A DNA stretch of 64,000 nt from Roseomonas fluvialis. Lineage in GTDB: Bacteria > Pseudomonadota > Alphaproteobacteria > Acetobacterales > Acetobacteraceae. The stretch's first letter is position 1. Each line of letters begins with the position of its first letter. The notes beneath the pieces are model-generated. The model was not told where the DNA came from. It saw only the letters and a list, made by a program, of their open reading frames with translations, and searched no databases. A program made the translations under genes and the position numbers. Shown one piece after another: positions 1 through 8,810 of the stretch. Location of the stretch: NCBI RefSeq assembly GCF_022846615.1, contig NZ_AP025637.1:310001-374000 (forward strand), in the 5' to 3' direction.

Positions 1-112
1 TCACGTAGCGTGTGAAGACCGGCACGAGTTCGATCGGCTCGCGCGCGATCTTCTGCCATTCCTGGGCCGGCGCCATCGCCATGCCCTTCACGCGTTCGAT
101 CAGGTGGTTCAT
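1..112 (-). CDS. Yip1-family membrane protein, N-terminal fragment
   Basis: The reverse strand from 112 reads an ATG-started frame of 37 codons that runs off the window edge. It begins MNHLIERVKGMAMAPAQEW and continues with IAREP and a TRYV stretch. This matches the usual start of bacterial Yip1-domain proteins: an amphipathic N-terminus with a Pro-x-x-x-Trp element before the first membrane helix. Those proteins are multi-pass inner-membrane proteins of poorly known function. Only the N-terminus is visible, so the assignment rests on a short motif. It is divergent from the permease gene that starts at 221. Confidence 0.55.
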   Translation of the reverse strand, partial: MNHLIERVKGMAMAPAQEWQKIAREPIELVPVFTRYV

Positions 113-220
113 GCCTAGCCTCTTGCCCCTCGTTCCCACGGCGATACTGCCCAGGGGGCGCGGCCCGGGGCAAGCCCGGCGCGCTGGCGGCGCCCCGGGG
201 CTTCTGCCAGCCTGACCCGG

Positions 221-1483
221 ATGGACGATTCGCGGTTCTCGCGCTGGGCCGATCGGCGGCTGCTGGTGATGCTCGCCCTGGGCTTCGCGGCCGCCGTGCC
301 GCTGCCGCTGGTGGCGGGGCAGGTGCTGCGCCAGTGGTTCGTCGAGAGCGGCATGTCATTGGCCGAGATCGGCCTGACGGCGCTGATCGGCCTGGCCTAT
401 GCCAACAAGTTCCTGTGGGCGCCGGCGCTGGATGCCGTGCGGCCGCCCGTCCTGGGGCGGCGGCGGGGCTGGCTACTGCTACTGCAGGTTGCGCTGGTGG
501 CCACGATCGCGGCGCTGGCGGCCACCGACCCGGCCGGCGGTGCGACGATGACGGTGGTGCTGGCGGTGGTCGTGGCATTCCTGTCGGCCAGCCAGGACAT
601 CGTCATCGACGCCTGGCGAATCGAGATGATGGAGACATCGGAGCGCGACCAGGCCTGGGGCCTGACCGCCTACGTCTGGGGCTACCGGGCGGGCCTGCTG
701 GCCTCGGGTGCCGGCACGCTGCTGCTGGTGGGCCATGTCGGGTGGCATATGGCCTATGGCGTGGCGGCGTCGCTGATGCTGGTCGGCATCGTTGCCACCC
801 TTGCGGGGCGCGAGCCGCCGGCGCCTGTCGTCGCGCCGGTCGGCTGGCGGGCGCGGATGCGGCTGTCGGTGGTGGGGCCGTTCATCGACTTCACCGGGCG
901 GCGCTACTGGCTTGCGATCCTGGCCTTCGTCGCGCTGTTCAAGCTGGGCGAGGCGCTGGCCGGGATCATGGTCACGCCCTTCTACCGGTCCGAGGGCTTC
1001 ACCCGCGACGACGTCGCCACGGTCGGCACCGTGTTCGGCCTGGCGGCGACGCTGGTGGGCGCGGTGTGCGGCGCCTGGCTGATCGGGCGGATCGGCGTGG
1101 GGCGGGCGCTGATCCTGACCGGGATCACGCAGATGCTGTCGAACCTGATGTACCTCACGCTGGTCGGGGGCGGGCGCGACTTGCCCATGCTGTTCGCCCA
1201 GGTGGGGGTGGAGAACTTCACCGACGGGCTCGCGGATGCGGCCTTCCTGACCTACCTGTCGGGGCTGGTGAACCGCAGCTTCAGCGCGACGCAGTATGCG
1301 CTGCTGTCCTCGCTTGCGGCGGTGCCGCTGCGCACGCTGGGGGCCTCGGGCGGCGTGCTGGCGGCCTCGATGGGCTGGACGTGGTTCTTCCTGCTGACCA
1401 CGGCGGCGGCGCTGCCGGCCATGGCCATCATGCTGTTCCTGTTGCGGCGCCTGCCGCCGCCTACGCCCGCGGAGAGACCATGA
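221..1483 (+). CDS. AmpG-like MFS permease
   Basis: A 420-residue protein with about twelve hydrophobic segments. Near residues 65-90 it has the AmpG/PAT signature: a KFLWAP element, then GRRRGWLL in the loop between helices 2 and 3. AmpG-family carriers import muropeptides (anhydro-sugar peptides) across the inner membrane by proton symport. Its length is typical for short AmpG homologues. The stop codon overlaps the ATG of the DUF486 gene (ATGA), so the two are probably co-translated. Nothing in the neighbourhood (no AmpD or NagZ) confirms muropeptide as substrate, so 'PAT-family permease' is the safe level. Confidence 0.82.
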   Translation: MDDSRFSRWADRRLLVMLALGFAAAVPLPLVAGQVLRQWFVESGMSLAEIGLTALIGLAYANKFLWAPALDAVRPPVLGRRRGWLLLLQVALVATIAALAATDPAGGATMTVVLAVVVAFLSASQDIVIDAWRIEMMETSERDQAWGLTAYVWGYRAGLLASGAGTLLLVGHVGWHMAYGVAASLMLVGIVATLAGREPPAPVVAPVGWRARMRLSVVGPFIDFTGRRYWLAILAFVALFKLGEALAGIMVTPFYRSEGFTRDDVATVGTVFGLAATLVGAVCGAWLIGRIGVGRALILTGITQMLSNLMYLTLVGGGRDLPMLFAQVGVENFTDGLADAAFLTYLSGLVNRSFSATQYALLSSLAAVPLRTLGASGGVLAASMGWTWFFLLTTAAALPAMAIMLFLLRRLPPPTPAERP

Positions 1484-1824
1484 ACCCCTGGATCGTCACG
1501 CCGCTGCTGCTGGTGGGGTCGAACGTGCTGATGACCTTCGCCTGGTACGGGCACCTGAAGGCGCCGTCCTGGCCGCTGTGGCTGGCGGTGCTGGTGTCCT
1601 GGGGGATCGCCTTCTTCGAATACTGCCTGGCGGTGCCGGCCAACCGGATCGGCTACGGCACCTTCACCGGGCAGCAGCTGAAGGTCATGCAGGAGGTCAT
1701 CACGATCGCCGTCTTCGGCGTATTCTCCGTGACCTTCCTGGGGGAGACGCTGCGCTGGAATTTCCTCGCGGCCGGGGCCTGTCTGGTGGCGGCGGTCGTG
1801 TTCATCTTCCTGCCGGTGGAGTGA
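1480..1824 (+). CDS. DUF486 family small membrane protein
   Basis: A 114-residue protein with four predicted membrane helices, of the size and pattern of DUF486 proteins (a drug/metabolite-transporter-like four-helix family). Recognisable elements are TFAWYGHLK near residue 20, FFEYCLAVPANRIG in the middle and FTGQQLKVMQEVIT before helix 3. The function of the family is unknown. It overlaps the end of the upstream permease by four bases and is followed 15 bases later by alanine dehydrogenase, so all three may share a transcript. Confidence 0.85.
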   Translation: MNPWIVTPLLLVGSNVLMTFAWYGHLKAPSWPLWLAVLVSWGIAFFEYCLAVPANRIGYGTFTGQQLKVMQEVITIAVFGVFSVTFLGETLRWNFLAAGACLVAAVVFIFLPVE

Positions 1825-1839
1825 GGGAGGGCAACGGCC

Positions 1840-2946
1840 ATGCGCATCGGTGTCCCGAAGGAAGTGAAGGTCCATGAATACCGCGTGGGCCTGGTGCCGG
1901 GGTCGGTCCGGGAGTTGGTGCTGCACGGGCACGAGGTGCTGGTCGAGACGCAGGCCGGTGCTGCGATCGGCTTTCCGGACGAGGCTTACATCGCCGCCGG
2001 CGCGCGCATCGCGCCCGACGCCGCGACGGTCTTCGCCGAGGCCGAGCTGGTGGTGAAGGTGAAGGAACCGCAGCCCGGCGAATGGGCGCGGCTGAAGCCG
2101 GGGCAGGTGCTGTTCACCTATCTGCACCTGGCCCCCGACCGCGCGCAGACCGAAGGGCTGATGGCGTCCGGCTGCACCGCCGTCGCCTACGAGACCGTGA
2201 CGGACGCGCAGGGCGGGCTGCCGCTGCTGGCGCCGATGAGCGAGGTGGCAGGCCGCATGGCCGTGCAGGTCGGCGCGCGCTGCCTCGAGAAGGAAGCTGG
2301 CGGCGCGGGCATCCTGCTGTCCGGCGTGCCGGGCGTACCGCCGGGGCGCGTTGCGATCATCGGCGGCGGGGTGGTTGGGTCGAACGCGGCGCGCATCGCC
2401 AACGGCATGCGCGCGAATGTCACGGTGCTGGACCGCAACCCGCGCGTGCTGGCCGCGCTCGACATCGAGTTCAACGGGCTGGTGGATACCGTGTTCGCCA
2501 CGCGCGATGCGCTGGAGCGCACTGTGCTGGACGCCGACCTGGTGATCGGCGCGGTGCTGGTGCCCGGTGCCGCGGCGCCGCGGCTGGTGTCGCGTGAGAC
2601 CGTGTCGCGCATGCGCCCGGGCAGCGTGATGGTGGATGTCGCGATCGACCAGGGCGGCTGCTTCGAGACGTCGCGCCCGACCACTCATGCCGATCCGACC
2701 TATGTGGTGGATGGTGTGGTGCATTACTGCGTGACCAACATGCCGGGTGCGGTGGCGCGCACCAGCGCAGTGGCGCTGAACAACGCGACGCTGCCCTTCA
2801 CGCTGCAACTGGCGGACAAGGGCTGGCAGCGCGCGGCGGCGGAGAACCCGCATCTGGCGGCCGGGGTGAATGTGCACGGCGGGGCGGTGACGCATCCCGC
2901 GGTGGCGGCCGCGCTGGGGCTGCCGCTGGCCGCGCTGCCGGCTTGA
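1840..2946 (+). CDS. ald: Alanine dehydrogenase
   Basis: A 368-residue NAD-dependent enzyme that interconverts L-alanine and pyruvate plus ammonia in the cytoplasm. The N-terminus ([10 protein letters not shown]) is that of the Ald/PNT family. The substrate-binding residues fall at canonical numbers: Lys75 in VKVKEP and His96 in TYLHLAP. A Rossmann glycine motif ([10 protein letters not shown]) lies near residue 175, and the conserved [10 protein letters not shown] segment near residue 305. Length is normal. It ends a co-directional group with the AmpG-like and DUF486 genes, without an obvious functional link. The ATG at 1840 is preceded by GAGGGAGG. Confidence 0.95.
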   Translation: MRIGVPKEVKVHEYRVGLVPGSVRELVLHGHEVLVETQAGAAIGFPDEAYIAAGARIAPDAATVFAEAELVVKVKEPQPGEWARLKPGQVLFTYLHLAPDRAQTEGLMASGCTAVAYETVTDAQGGLPLLAPMSEVAGRMAVQVGARCLEKEAGGAGILLSGVPGVPPGRVAIIGGGVVGSNAARIANGMRANVTVLDRNPRVLAALDIEFNGLVDTVFATRDALERTVLDADLVIGAVLVPGAAAPRLVSRETVSRMRPGSVMVDVAIDQGGCFETSRPTTHADPTYVVDGVVHYCVTNMPGAVARTSAVALNNATLPFTLQLADKGWQRAAAENPHLAAGVNVHGGAVTHPAVAAALGLPLAALPA

Positions 2947-3004
2947 CCGGCCGGCAGCCGCGGGCGAAGGTAACCGCCTGGTTACTGGTTGCGGAGGAAA
3001 CGCC

Positions 3005-4057
3005 GTGGGCCTGCGCTGGCAGGATTGGCCGGAAGGCCTGGGTGCGCGGCTGCGCGCGGGCTGCGCCATCCCGGCGCATCCGCTCGCGCTGACCGCGGCG
3101 CGTGCCCTGGACCCGCGCCGGCAGAAGGCGCTGTCGCGCTATTACCTCGATGCCGGGTCGGGCGGGTTGGCCGTCGGTGTCCACACCACGCAGTTCGCGA
3201 TCCGCGAGACGGGGTTGTTCGAACCGGTGCTGCGGGTCGCGGCCGAGGCGGCGGCGGAGCAGGCACGCCAGCCGATCCTGGTGGCGGGCGCGATCGGGCG
3301 CACCGCGCAGGCCGTGGCCGAGGCGCAGGTCGCGCGCGGCCTCGGCTACCACGCGGTGCTGCTGTCGCTGGCGGCCTGGAAAGGCGCGTCGGAAGACGAG
3401 ATGATCGCGCATTGCGCGGCGGTCGCGGCGGAGATGCCGATCTTCGGCTTCTACCTTCAGCCCGCGGTGGGTGGGGTGAAGCTGTCGGCAGCGTTCTGGC
3501 GGCGCTTCGCGGCGATCGACAATGTCGTCGCCATCAAGATCGCGCCGTTCAACCGGTACGCCACGCTCGATGTGCTGCGCGGCGTGCTGGAGGCGGGCGC
3601 GCAGGATCGAATCGCGCTGTACACCGGCAATGACGACCACATCGTCGCCGACCTGCTGACGCCCTTCAGCCTGGTGCATCGCGGCCAGCCGACCACGCTG
3701 CGGATTGTCGGCGGGCTGCTGGGCCATTGGAGCGTCTGGACGCGCGCGGCGGTGCACGTGCAGGCGCGATGCGCGACGGTGCAAGGCGACATACCGGCCG
3801 ACCTGCTGGCGCTGGACGCCGCCGTCACGGAGATGAACGCCGCGGTCTTCGACGTCGCGCACGACTTCCACGGCGTCATTGCCGGCTGCCATGAGATCCT
3901 GCGCCGGCAAGGGCTGCTGGAAGGCACCTGGTGCCTGGATGAACACGAGGCGCTCTCGCCCGGCCAGGCCGATCTGCTGACCGCGGTGGCCGAACGCTAC
4001 CCGCACCTGACGGACGACGGCTTCGTCCGCGAAAATCTCCATCGCTGGCTTTCTTAA
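3005..4057 (+). CDS. Dihydrodipicolinate synthase-superfamily aldolase/lyase
   Basis: A 350-residue TIM-barrel protein of the DapA/NAL superfamily, class I aldolases acting through a Schiff-base lysine. The expected lysine is Lys178 in VVAIKIAPF, and the tyrosine partner is Tyr150 in FGFYLQP. A YTGNDD segment follows near residue 212. It is longer than DapA (about 290), with an extended C-terminus, so it is unlikely to make lysine precursors. It starts at GTG 3005, preceded by GGAGG. It heads a co-directional run with a Gfo/Idh/MocA dehydrogenase 13 bases downstream, which suggests sugar-acid or polyol catabolism. The substrate cannot be told from sequence. Confidence 0.8.
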   Translation: MGLRWQDWPEGLGARLRAGCAIPAHPLALTAARALDPRRQKALSRYYLDAGSGGLAVGVHTTQFAIRETGLFEPVLRVAAEAAAEQARQPILVAGAIGRTAQAVAEAQVARGLGYHAVLLSLAAWKGASEDEMIAHCAAVAAEMPIFGFYLQPAVGGVKLSAAFWRRFAAIDNVVAIKIAPFNRYATLDVLRGVLEAGAQDRIALYTGNDDHIVADLLTPFSLVHRGQPTTLRIVGGLLGHWSVWTRAAVHVQARCATVQGDIPADLLALDAAVTEMNAAVFDVAHDFHGVIAGCHEILRRQGLLEGTWCLDEHEALSPGQADLLTAVAERYPHLTDDGFVRENLHRWLS

Positions 4058-4070
4058 GGGACCACGACAC

Positions 4071-5225
4071 ATGGCGGAACGCCGCATCGGCCTCATCATG
4101 AACGGCGTCACCGGCCGGATGGGGATGAACCAGCACCTGATCCGTTCCATCGCGGCGATCCGCGCGGATGGCGGCGTGAAGCTCGGCAATGGCGACACCA
4201 TCATGCCGGACCCGGTGATCGTTGGGCGCAACCGCGGCAAGCTGGAGGCGCTGGCCAAGGCGCATGGGATTTCGCGCGTGTCGACGGACCTCGACGCGTG
4301 CCTGGCCGACCCGAAGGACGAAATCTTCTTCGACGCCGCCACCACGCAGATGCGCGCTGGCCTGCTGACCAAGGCGATCAACGCCGGCAAGCACATCTAT
4401 TGCGAGAAGCCGACGGCCGACACGCTGGCCGATGCGCTCGCCGTTGCGAAGCTCGCGAAGGACAAGGGCATCAAGAACGGCGTGGTGCAGGACAAGCTGT
4501 TCCTGCCCGGGCTGCGCAAGCTGAAGATGGTGATCGATTCCGGCTTCCTCGGGCGCATCTGCTCGGTGAAGGGCGAATTCGGCTACTGGGTTTTCGAGGG
4601 TGACCTGCAGCCGGCGCAGCGGCCGTCCTGGAACTACAAGAAGGCCGAGGGCGGCGGCATCATCCTCGATATGCTCTGCCACTGGCGCTACGTGCTGGAC
4701 AATCTGTTCGGCAATGTGGAGGCGGTGTCGTGCCTCGGTGCCGTGCATATCCCGGAACGCATCGGCGAGGACGGCAAGCCCTATGTCGCGGATGCGGATG
4801 ACGCGGCGTATGCGACCTTCCAGCTCGAAGGCGGGGCGATCGCGCATATCAATTCATCCTGGGTGACGCGCGTGCGGCGCGACGACCTGGTGACCTTCCA
4901 GGTGGATGGCACGCATGGCTCCGCGATCTGCGGGCTGCACAAGTGCTGGACGCAGTCGCGCGTCGCCACGCCGAAGCCGGTGTGGAATCCCGACCAGCCG
5001 CAGACCATCGACTTCTTCGCCGGCTGGCAGGAAGTGCCGACCACGCAGGACTTCCCCAATGGCTTCCGCGTGCAATGGGAGGAGTTCCTCAAGCACGTCG
5101 CGGGCGAGCGCGCCGATTATCCGTGGGACCTGATGGCCGGCGCAAAGGGCGTACAGCTCGCCGAGGCCGGGCTGAAGTCCTGGGCCGAACGCCGCTGGAT
5201 CGACCTGCCGAAGCTTGAGGCGTGA
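4071..5225 (+). CDS. Gfo/Idh/MocA family oxidoreductase
   Basis: A 384-residue NAD(P)-dependent dehydrogenase. The N-terminal Rossmann fold has a glycine-rich turn (NGVTGRMG, residues 9-16). The family's EKP motif is at about residues 112-114 (YCEKPTADT), where the lysine assists catalysis. The C-terminal half is the beta-sheet substrate domain. Family members oxidise sugars, inositols and related hydroxy compounds. It is packed between two aldolase-superfamily genes, 13 bases after the first and 4 bases before the second. This implies an oxidation-then-cleavage pathway; the actual sugar is unknown. Confidence 0.88.
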   Translation: MAERRIGLIMNGVTGRMGMNQHLIRSIAAIRADGGVKLGNGDTIMPDPVIVGRNRGKLEALAKAHGISRVSTDLDACLADPKDEIFFDAATTQMRAGLLTKAINAGKHIYCEKPTADTLADALAVAKLAKDKGIKNGVVQDKLFLPGLRKLKMVIDSGFLGRICSVKGEFGYWVFEGDLQPAQRPSWNYKKAEGGGIILDMLCHWRYVLDNLFGNVEAVSCLGAVHIPERIGEDGKPYVADADDAAYATFQLEGGAIAHINSSWVTRVRRDDLVTFQVDGTHGSAICGLHKCWTQSRVATPKPVWNPDQPQTIDFFAGWQEVPTTQDFPNGFRVQWEEFLKHVAGERADYPWDLMAGAKGVQLAEAGLKSWAERRWIDLPKLEA

Positions 5226-5229
5226 CGCC

Positions 5230-6387
5230 ATGCCGGTGATCAACCTGCCCAACGGCGCGCGCGTGGAGCCCTTCGCCACCAGCCCGCCGCGCGAATTCGC
5301 CAAGGCCACGCCGCCCTTCCCGCGCGTGGCCCTCGCCGCCGCGCATGTCGTGGCCGACCCGCTGGCCGAGCAGGACCCGTGGCTCGATGTGAAGATCGAC
5401 TGGGACCGCACCATCGCCTTCCGCAAGCATCTCTGGTCTCTCGGCCTCGGCGTGGCGGAAGCCATGGACACCGCGCAGCGCGGCATGGGCCTCGACTGGA
5501 CCGGTGCGCAGGAACTGATCCGGCGTTCGCTGGACGCGATGAAGGACCATCCCGGTGCGGTGATGGCGTCCGGCGCCGGCACCGACCACCTGACGCCCGG
5601 CCCGGACGTGACCGTGGACGACGTGATCCGCGCCTACGAGGAACAATGCGAAGCCGTCGAGGCGATGGGCGGGCGCATCATCCTGATGGCCTCGCGCGCG
5701 CTCGCGAAGGCCGCGAAGTCCCCGGCGGATTACGAGCGCGTCTATGCCCGCATCCTGTCGCAGGTGAAGCAGCCGGTGGTGATCCACTGGCTGGGCGAAA
5801 TGTTCGACCCCGCGCTGGAAGGCTACTGGGGCAACCATGACCACATGGCCGCGATGGAAACCGCGCTGGCGGTCATCCACGCCCATGCCGACAAGGTCGA
5901 TGGCGTGAAGATCTCGCTGCTGGACGACCAGAAGGAGATCGCGATGCGCCGCCGCCTGCCGCGCGGCGTGCGCATGTATACCGGCGACGACTTCAACTAC
6001 GCGGAACTGATCGCCGGCGACGAGCACGGCCATTCGGACGCACTGCTGGGCATCTTCGACCCGATCGCGCCGGCGGTGGGGGGCGCGCTGGCGGCGCTGT
6101 CGCGCAACGATCTCAGCACCTTCCACGACATCCTGGCGCCGACGGTTCCGCTGTCGCGCCACATCTTCAAGGCGCCCACGCGCTTCTACAAGACCGGCGT
6201 CGTGTTCATGGCCTGGCTGAACGGCCACCAGGACCATTTCGTCATGGTGGGCGGGCAGCAGTCCACGCGCAGCCTCCAGCATTTTTCGGAGCTGTTCCGC
6301 CTGGCCGACAAGGCCGGGCTGCTGCGCGACCCGGACATGGCGGTGGCGCGGATGCGCTCGCTGCTCGCGCTGCACGGCGTCGCATGA
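5230..6387 (+). CDS. DUF993 family protein (dihydrodipicolinate synthase-like)
   Basis: A 385-residue protein of the DUF993 type, a divergent branch of the aldolase TIM-barrel superfamily. A candidate Schiff-base lysine is Lys227 in DGVKISLLDD. It is followed by RMYTGDDFNY near residue 250, which parallels the YTGNDD segment of the gene at 3005. The two proteins are otherwise dissimilar. The start is the ATG at 5230, four bases after the dehydrogenase stop; an in-frame TTG at 5215 would overlap that gene. The next gene overlaps its stop (ATGA). It is likely a retro-aldol or dehydratase step acting on the dehydrogenase product (inference). Confidence 0.82.
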   Translation: MPVINLPNGARVEPFATSPPREFAKATPPFPRVALAAAHVVADPLAEQDPWLDVKIDWDRTIAFRKHLWSLGLGVAEAMDTAQRGMGLDWTGAQELIRRSLDAMKDHPGAVMASGAGTDHLTPGPDVTVDDVIRAYEEQCEAVEAMGGRIILMASRALAKAAKSPADYERVYARILSQVKQPVVIHWLGEMFDPALEGYWGNHDHMAAMETALAVIHAHADKVDGVKISLLDDQKEIAMRRRLPRGVRMYTGDDFNYAELIAGDEHGHSDALLGIFDPIAPAVGGALAALSRNDLSTFHDILAPTVPLSRHIFKAPTRFYKTGVVFMAWLNGHQDHFVMVGGQQSTRSLQHFSELFRLADKAGLLRDPDMAVARMRSLLALHGVA

Positions 6388-6839
6388 CGCCCCTTGTCGC
6401 CCGTGCGTCGATGATGATCGCGGCGACGCCGGAGCGCGTCTTCGACGCCTTCGTCGAGCCGGAGTCGCTGGTCCGCTTCTGGCTCGGCTCAGCGAGCGCT
6501 CCGCTGCGCCTCGGTCAGCCGGCGCATTGGACATTCCTGGTCCCCGGCGCGGAGGCCGAGGCGACGGCCACCACGCTCGACCGCCCGCGTCGCCTGGCCT
6601 GGAACTGGTCCGACGGCACGAAGGTCGAGATCACGATCGAACCCGAAGGCGAGGAGACGGCCGTCGCCGTTGCCTGCACCGGTTTCGATGGTCCGGCGGA
6701 AACACAGGTCGCGACGGCGCTGGCGACGACGGAAGGCTTCGCCATCGTACTGTCCGACCTGAAGACCTGGCTGGAAAGCGGCCGTTCCGCAGGGCTTACC
6801 GCCGCGAAGGCCCGTCTCATCATCGCACGGGGGTGCTGA
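6384..6839 (+). CDS. SRPBCC (AHSA1-like) domain protein
   Basis: A 151-residue single-domain protein of the START/Bet v1-like superfamily. The start (ASMMIAATPERVFDAFVEPE) and the WxxG-type strand near residue 33 match AHSA1/polyketide-cyclase-like proteins, which form a hydrophobic ligand cavity. Many are uncharacterised accessory proteins in catabolic operons. Its ATG overlaps the stop of the DUF993 gene and it ends 7 bases before the TIM-barrel isomerase, so it is inside the operon. No catalytic residues can be assigned. Confidence 0.75.
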   Translation: MTPLVARASMMIAATPERVFDAFVEPESLVRFWLGSASAPLRLGQPAHWTFLVPGAEAEATATTLDRPRRLAWNWSDGTKVEITIEPEGEETAVAVACTGFDGPAETQVATALATTEGFAIVLSDLKTWLESGRSAGLTAAKARLIIARGC

Positions 6840-6846
6840 GAAACGC

Positions 6847-7635
6847 ATGGGCCCGGAACTCTCCCTCAACACCATCACTGTGAAGTCGCTGACCCTCGCG
6901 CAATGCATCGAGGCCTGCGCGCGGCACGGCATCCCCGGCATCTCGCCCTGGCGCGACGTGCTGCAGGCGATGGGCGTCGATGCCGCGGCGAAGCACATCC
7001 GCGATGCCGGGCTGAAGGTGACCGGCCTGTGCCGCGGCGGCATGTTCAACCTGCCCGGCGCGATCGACGACAACCGCCGCGCCATCGAAGAGGCCCACGC
7101 CATCGGCGCCGATTGCCTGGTGATGGTCTGCGGTGGCCTGCCCGCCGGGTCCAAGGACCTGCCCGCCGCGCGCGACAACGTCCGCGACGGCCTGCACGCC
7201 ATCCTGCCCGAGGCCCGCGCCGCCGGCGTGACCATCGCGCTCGAACCGCTGCACCCGATGACCTGCGCGGATCGTTCGGTGCTCTCCACGCTCGGCCAGG
7301 CGCTCGACCTGTGCGACGAACTCGGCGAGGGCACCGGCGTCGCCGTCGATGTCTATCACGTGTGGTGGGACCCCGACCTGGCGCGGCAGATGGCGCGTGC
7401 GAAGGGCCGCATCGCCGGCTTCCATGTGTGCGACTGGAAATCGCCCACCACGGACCTGGTCTTCGACCGCGGGTTGCCGGGCGAGGGCGTCATCGACATC
7501 CCCGCCATCCGCGCCATGGCCGAGGCTTCGGGCTGGACCGGCGGCGTGGAAGTCGAGATCCTGTCCAACCACTGGTGGGCGCAGGACCCGGAGGCGGTGC
7601 TGCGCGAGATCAAGGCCCGCCACGCCTTCTGCTGA
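6847..7635 (+). CDS. Sugar phosphate isomerase/epimerase (xylose isomerase-like TIM barrel)
   Basis: A 262-residue protein of the AP-endonuclease-2/xylose-isomerase-like TIM-barrel family (IolE/hydroxypyruvate-isomerase type). Metal-site-like elements are visible: the Glu of ALEPLHPM near residue 138, the Asp/His of VAVDVYHVWWDPD near residue 170, the HVCDWK strand near residue 195 and the final VEVEILS. Such enzymes isomerise or epimerise sugars or keto-polyols with a divalent metal. It sits between the SRPBCC gene and the first Bug receptor and fits a sugar/polyol catabolic route together with the dehydrogenase at 4071. Confidence 0.85.
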   Translation: MGPELSLNTITVKSLTLAQCIEACARHGIPGISPWRDVLQAMGVDAAAKHIRDAGLKVTGLCRGGMFNLPGAIDDNRRAIEEAHAIGADCLVMVCGGLPAGSKDLPAARDNVRDGLHAILPEARAAGVTIALEPLHPMTCADRSVLSTLGQALDLCDELGEGTGVAVDVYHVWWDPDLARQMARAKGRIAGFHVCDWKSPTTDLVFDRGLPGEGVIDIPAIRAMAEASGWTGGVEVEILSNHWWAQDPEAVLREIKARHAFC

Positions 7636-7661
7636 CCAAACAACAACCGGGAGAAACAACC

Positions 7662-8633
7662 ATGACCGCCACGCGCCGCACGCTCATCGCCGCCACGCTG
7701 TTCGCCCCCGCCGTGGCGCGCGCGCAGGCGCCATGGGCACCCACGCGGCCCACGCGCTTCGTCGTGCCCTTCCCCGCGGGCGGTGCGACCGACGTGGTCG
7801 CCCGCGTGCTCGCCGATCGCATGCAGGAGAGCTTCGGCCAGCCCGTGGTGGTCGAGAACCGCACCGGCGCCGGCGGCAATATCGGCGTCGAGAACGTGGT
7901 CCGCAGCGCGCCGGATGGCAGCACCATCCTGATGGGCACGACCGGCACGCTGACGGTGAACCCGCATCTGTATTCCAACCTCGGCTTCGACCCGCTGCGC
8001 GACCTCGCGCCGATCTCGATGGCCTTCACCACCGACCACGTGCTGGTGGTCAACCCGCAGGTGCAGGCGCAGACCGCGCAGGAATTCCTCGCGCTGGTGC
8101 GCGCGCAGCCCGGGCGGCTGTCCTACGGCTCGGCTGGCGCGGGGTCGTCCACCCATACCGTGCCGGAACTGTTCAAGCTCGCCGCACAGGTCGATATCGC
8201 GCACGTGCCCTATCGCGGCAGCGCGCCGGCGCTGAATGACCTGGTCGCGGGCAATGTACAGATGATGCTCGACCAGATCCCGTCCGCCATCGGGCAGATC
8301 CAGGGCGGGCGGGTGCGTGCGCTGGCGGTCACCGGCGCGCGGCGTTCGCCGCTGCTGCCCGACGTGCCCACCATGGCCGAGATCGGCCTGCCCGACGCGC
8401 AGGCGACGTCGTGGGGCGCGGTGATGGCGCCTGCCGGTACGCCTGCCCCCGCCGTCGCGCGCTTCAATGCCGCGATCCGCGAGGCGCTGGCGCAGCAAGC
8501 GGTGAAGGACCGGCTGGCCGCGGCCGGTGCCGATGGCGTGGCCTCCTCGCCGGAGGAACTTGCCACCTATCTGCGTGCCGAGAGTGCCAAGTGGGCGCGC
8601 GTGGTGCGCGAGGCGCGGATCACGGTGAACTGA
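7662..8633 (+). CDS. Bug-family (TTT) periplasmic solute receptor
   Basis: A 323-residue exported receptor of the tripartite tricarboxylate transporter Bug family. The Tat-like or Sec signal has TRRTLIAATLF and an AxA site before QAPW. The family hallmarks follow: RFVVPFPAGGATDVVAR, then VVENRTGAGGNIG, then VPYRGSAPALNDL in the middle. Bug proteins bind small carboxylates and other metabolites in the periplasm. The ATG at 7662 is preceded by GGGAGAAAC. It follows the isomerase gene by 26 bases, so it probably supplies the substrate of the upstream enzymes. No TctA or TctB genes accompany it. Confidence 0.92.
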   Translation: MTATRRTLIAATLFAPAVARAQAPWAPTRPTRFVVPFPAGGATDVVARVLADRMQESFGQPVVVENRTGAGGNIGVENVVRSAPDGSTILMGTTGTLTVNPHLYSNLGFDPLRDLAPISMAFTTDHVLVVNPQVQAQTAQEFLALVRAQPGRLSYGSAGAGSSTHTVPELFKLAAQVDIAHVPYRGSAPALNDLVAGNVQMMLDQIPSAIGQIQGGRVRALAVTGARRSPLLPDVPTMAEIGLPDAQATSWGAVMAPAGTPAPAVARFNAAIREALAQQAVKDRLAAAGADGVASSPEELATYLRAESAKWARVVREARITVN

Positions 8634-8637
8634 GAAA

Positions 8638-8676
8638 GGTTGGGGGAGAGAACTCCCCCAAACCCTCTCCTTTTTC
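8638..8676 (+). terminator. Rho-independent terminator-like hairpin
   Basis: Five bases after the Bug receptor stop, an 11-bp stem (GGTTGGGGGAG pairing with CTCCCCCAAACC, one bulge) closes on an AGAA loop. It is followed by CTCTCCTTTTT, a short U-tract. This is a good candidate terminator or attenuator between the two Bug receptor genes. The U-tract is not immediately adjacent to the stem, so processing or partial termination is also possible. Confidence 0.55.
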
Positions 8677-8700
8677 TGGCCGTTGGGAACTGACCTCGGC

Positions 8701-8759
8701 TGTCAGGTCCCAGGTGACAGAAGAAGGGTGGGGGCTCGGGGGAGGTTCTCCTCCCCCGA
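8701..8759. repeat. Two further inverted repeats in the Bug-Bug spacer
   Basis: Two palindromes follow the terminator-like hairpin. TGTCA (8701-8705) pairs with TGACA (8715-8719). A perfect 10-bp stem, TCGGGGGAGG (8736-8745) with CCTCCCCCGA (8750-8759), closes a TTCT loop. The GGGGGAG/CTCCCCC core is shared with the hairpin at 8638. Three stem-loops in about 120 bases resemble a REP/BIME-type intergenic element, but no other copy with the same sequence is evident in this window. Confidence 0.45.
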
Positions 8760-8810
8760 CCTTCCCTTCCGTCCACGGCGGGCGCAGCATCCGTGGCGGA
8801 GGAAACCGCC

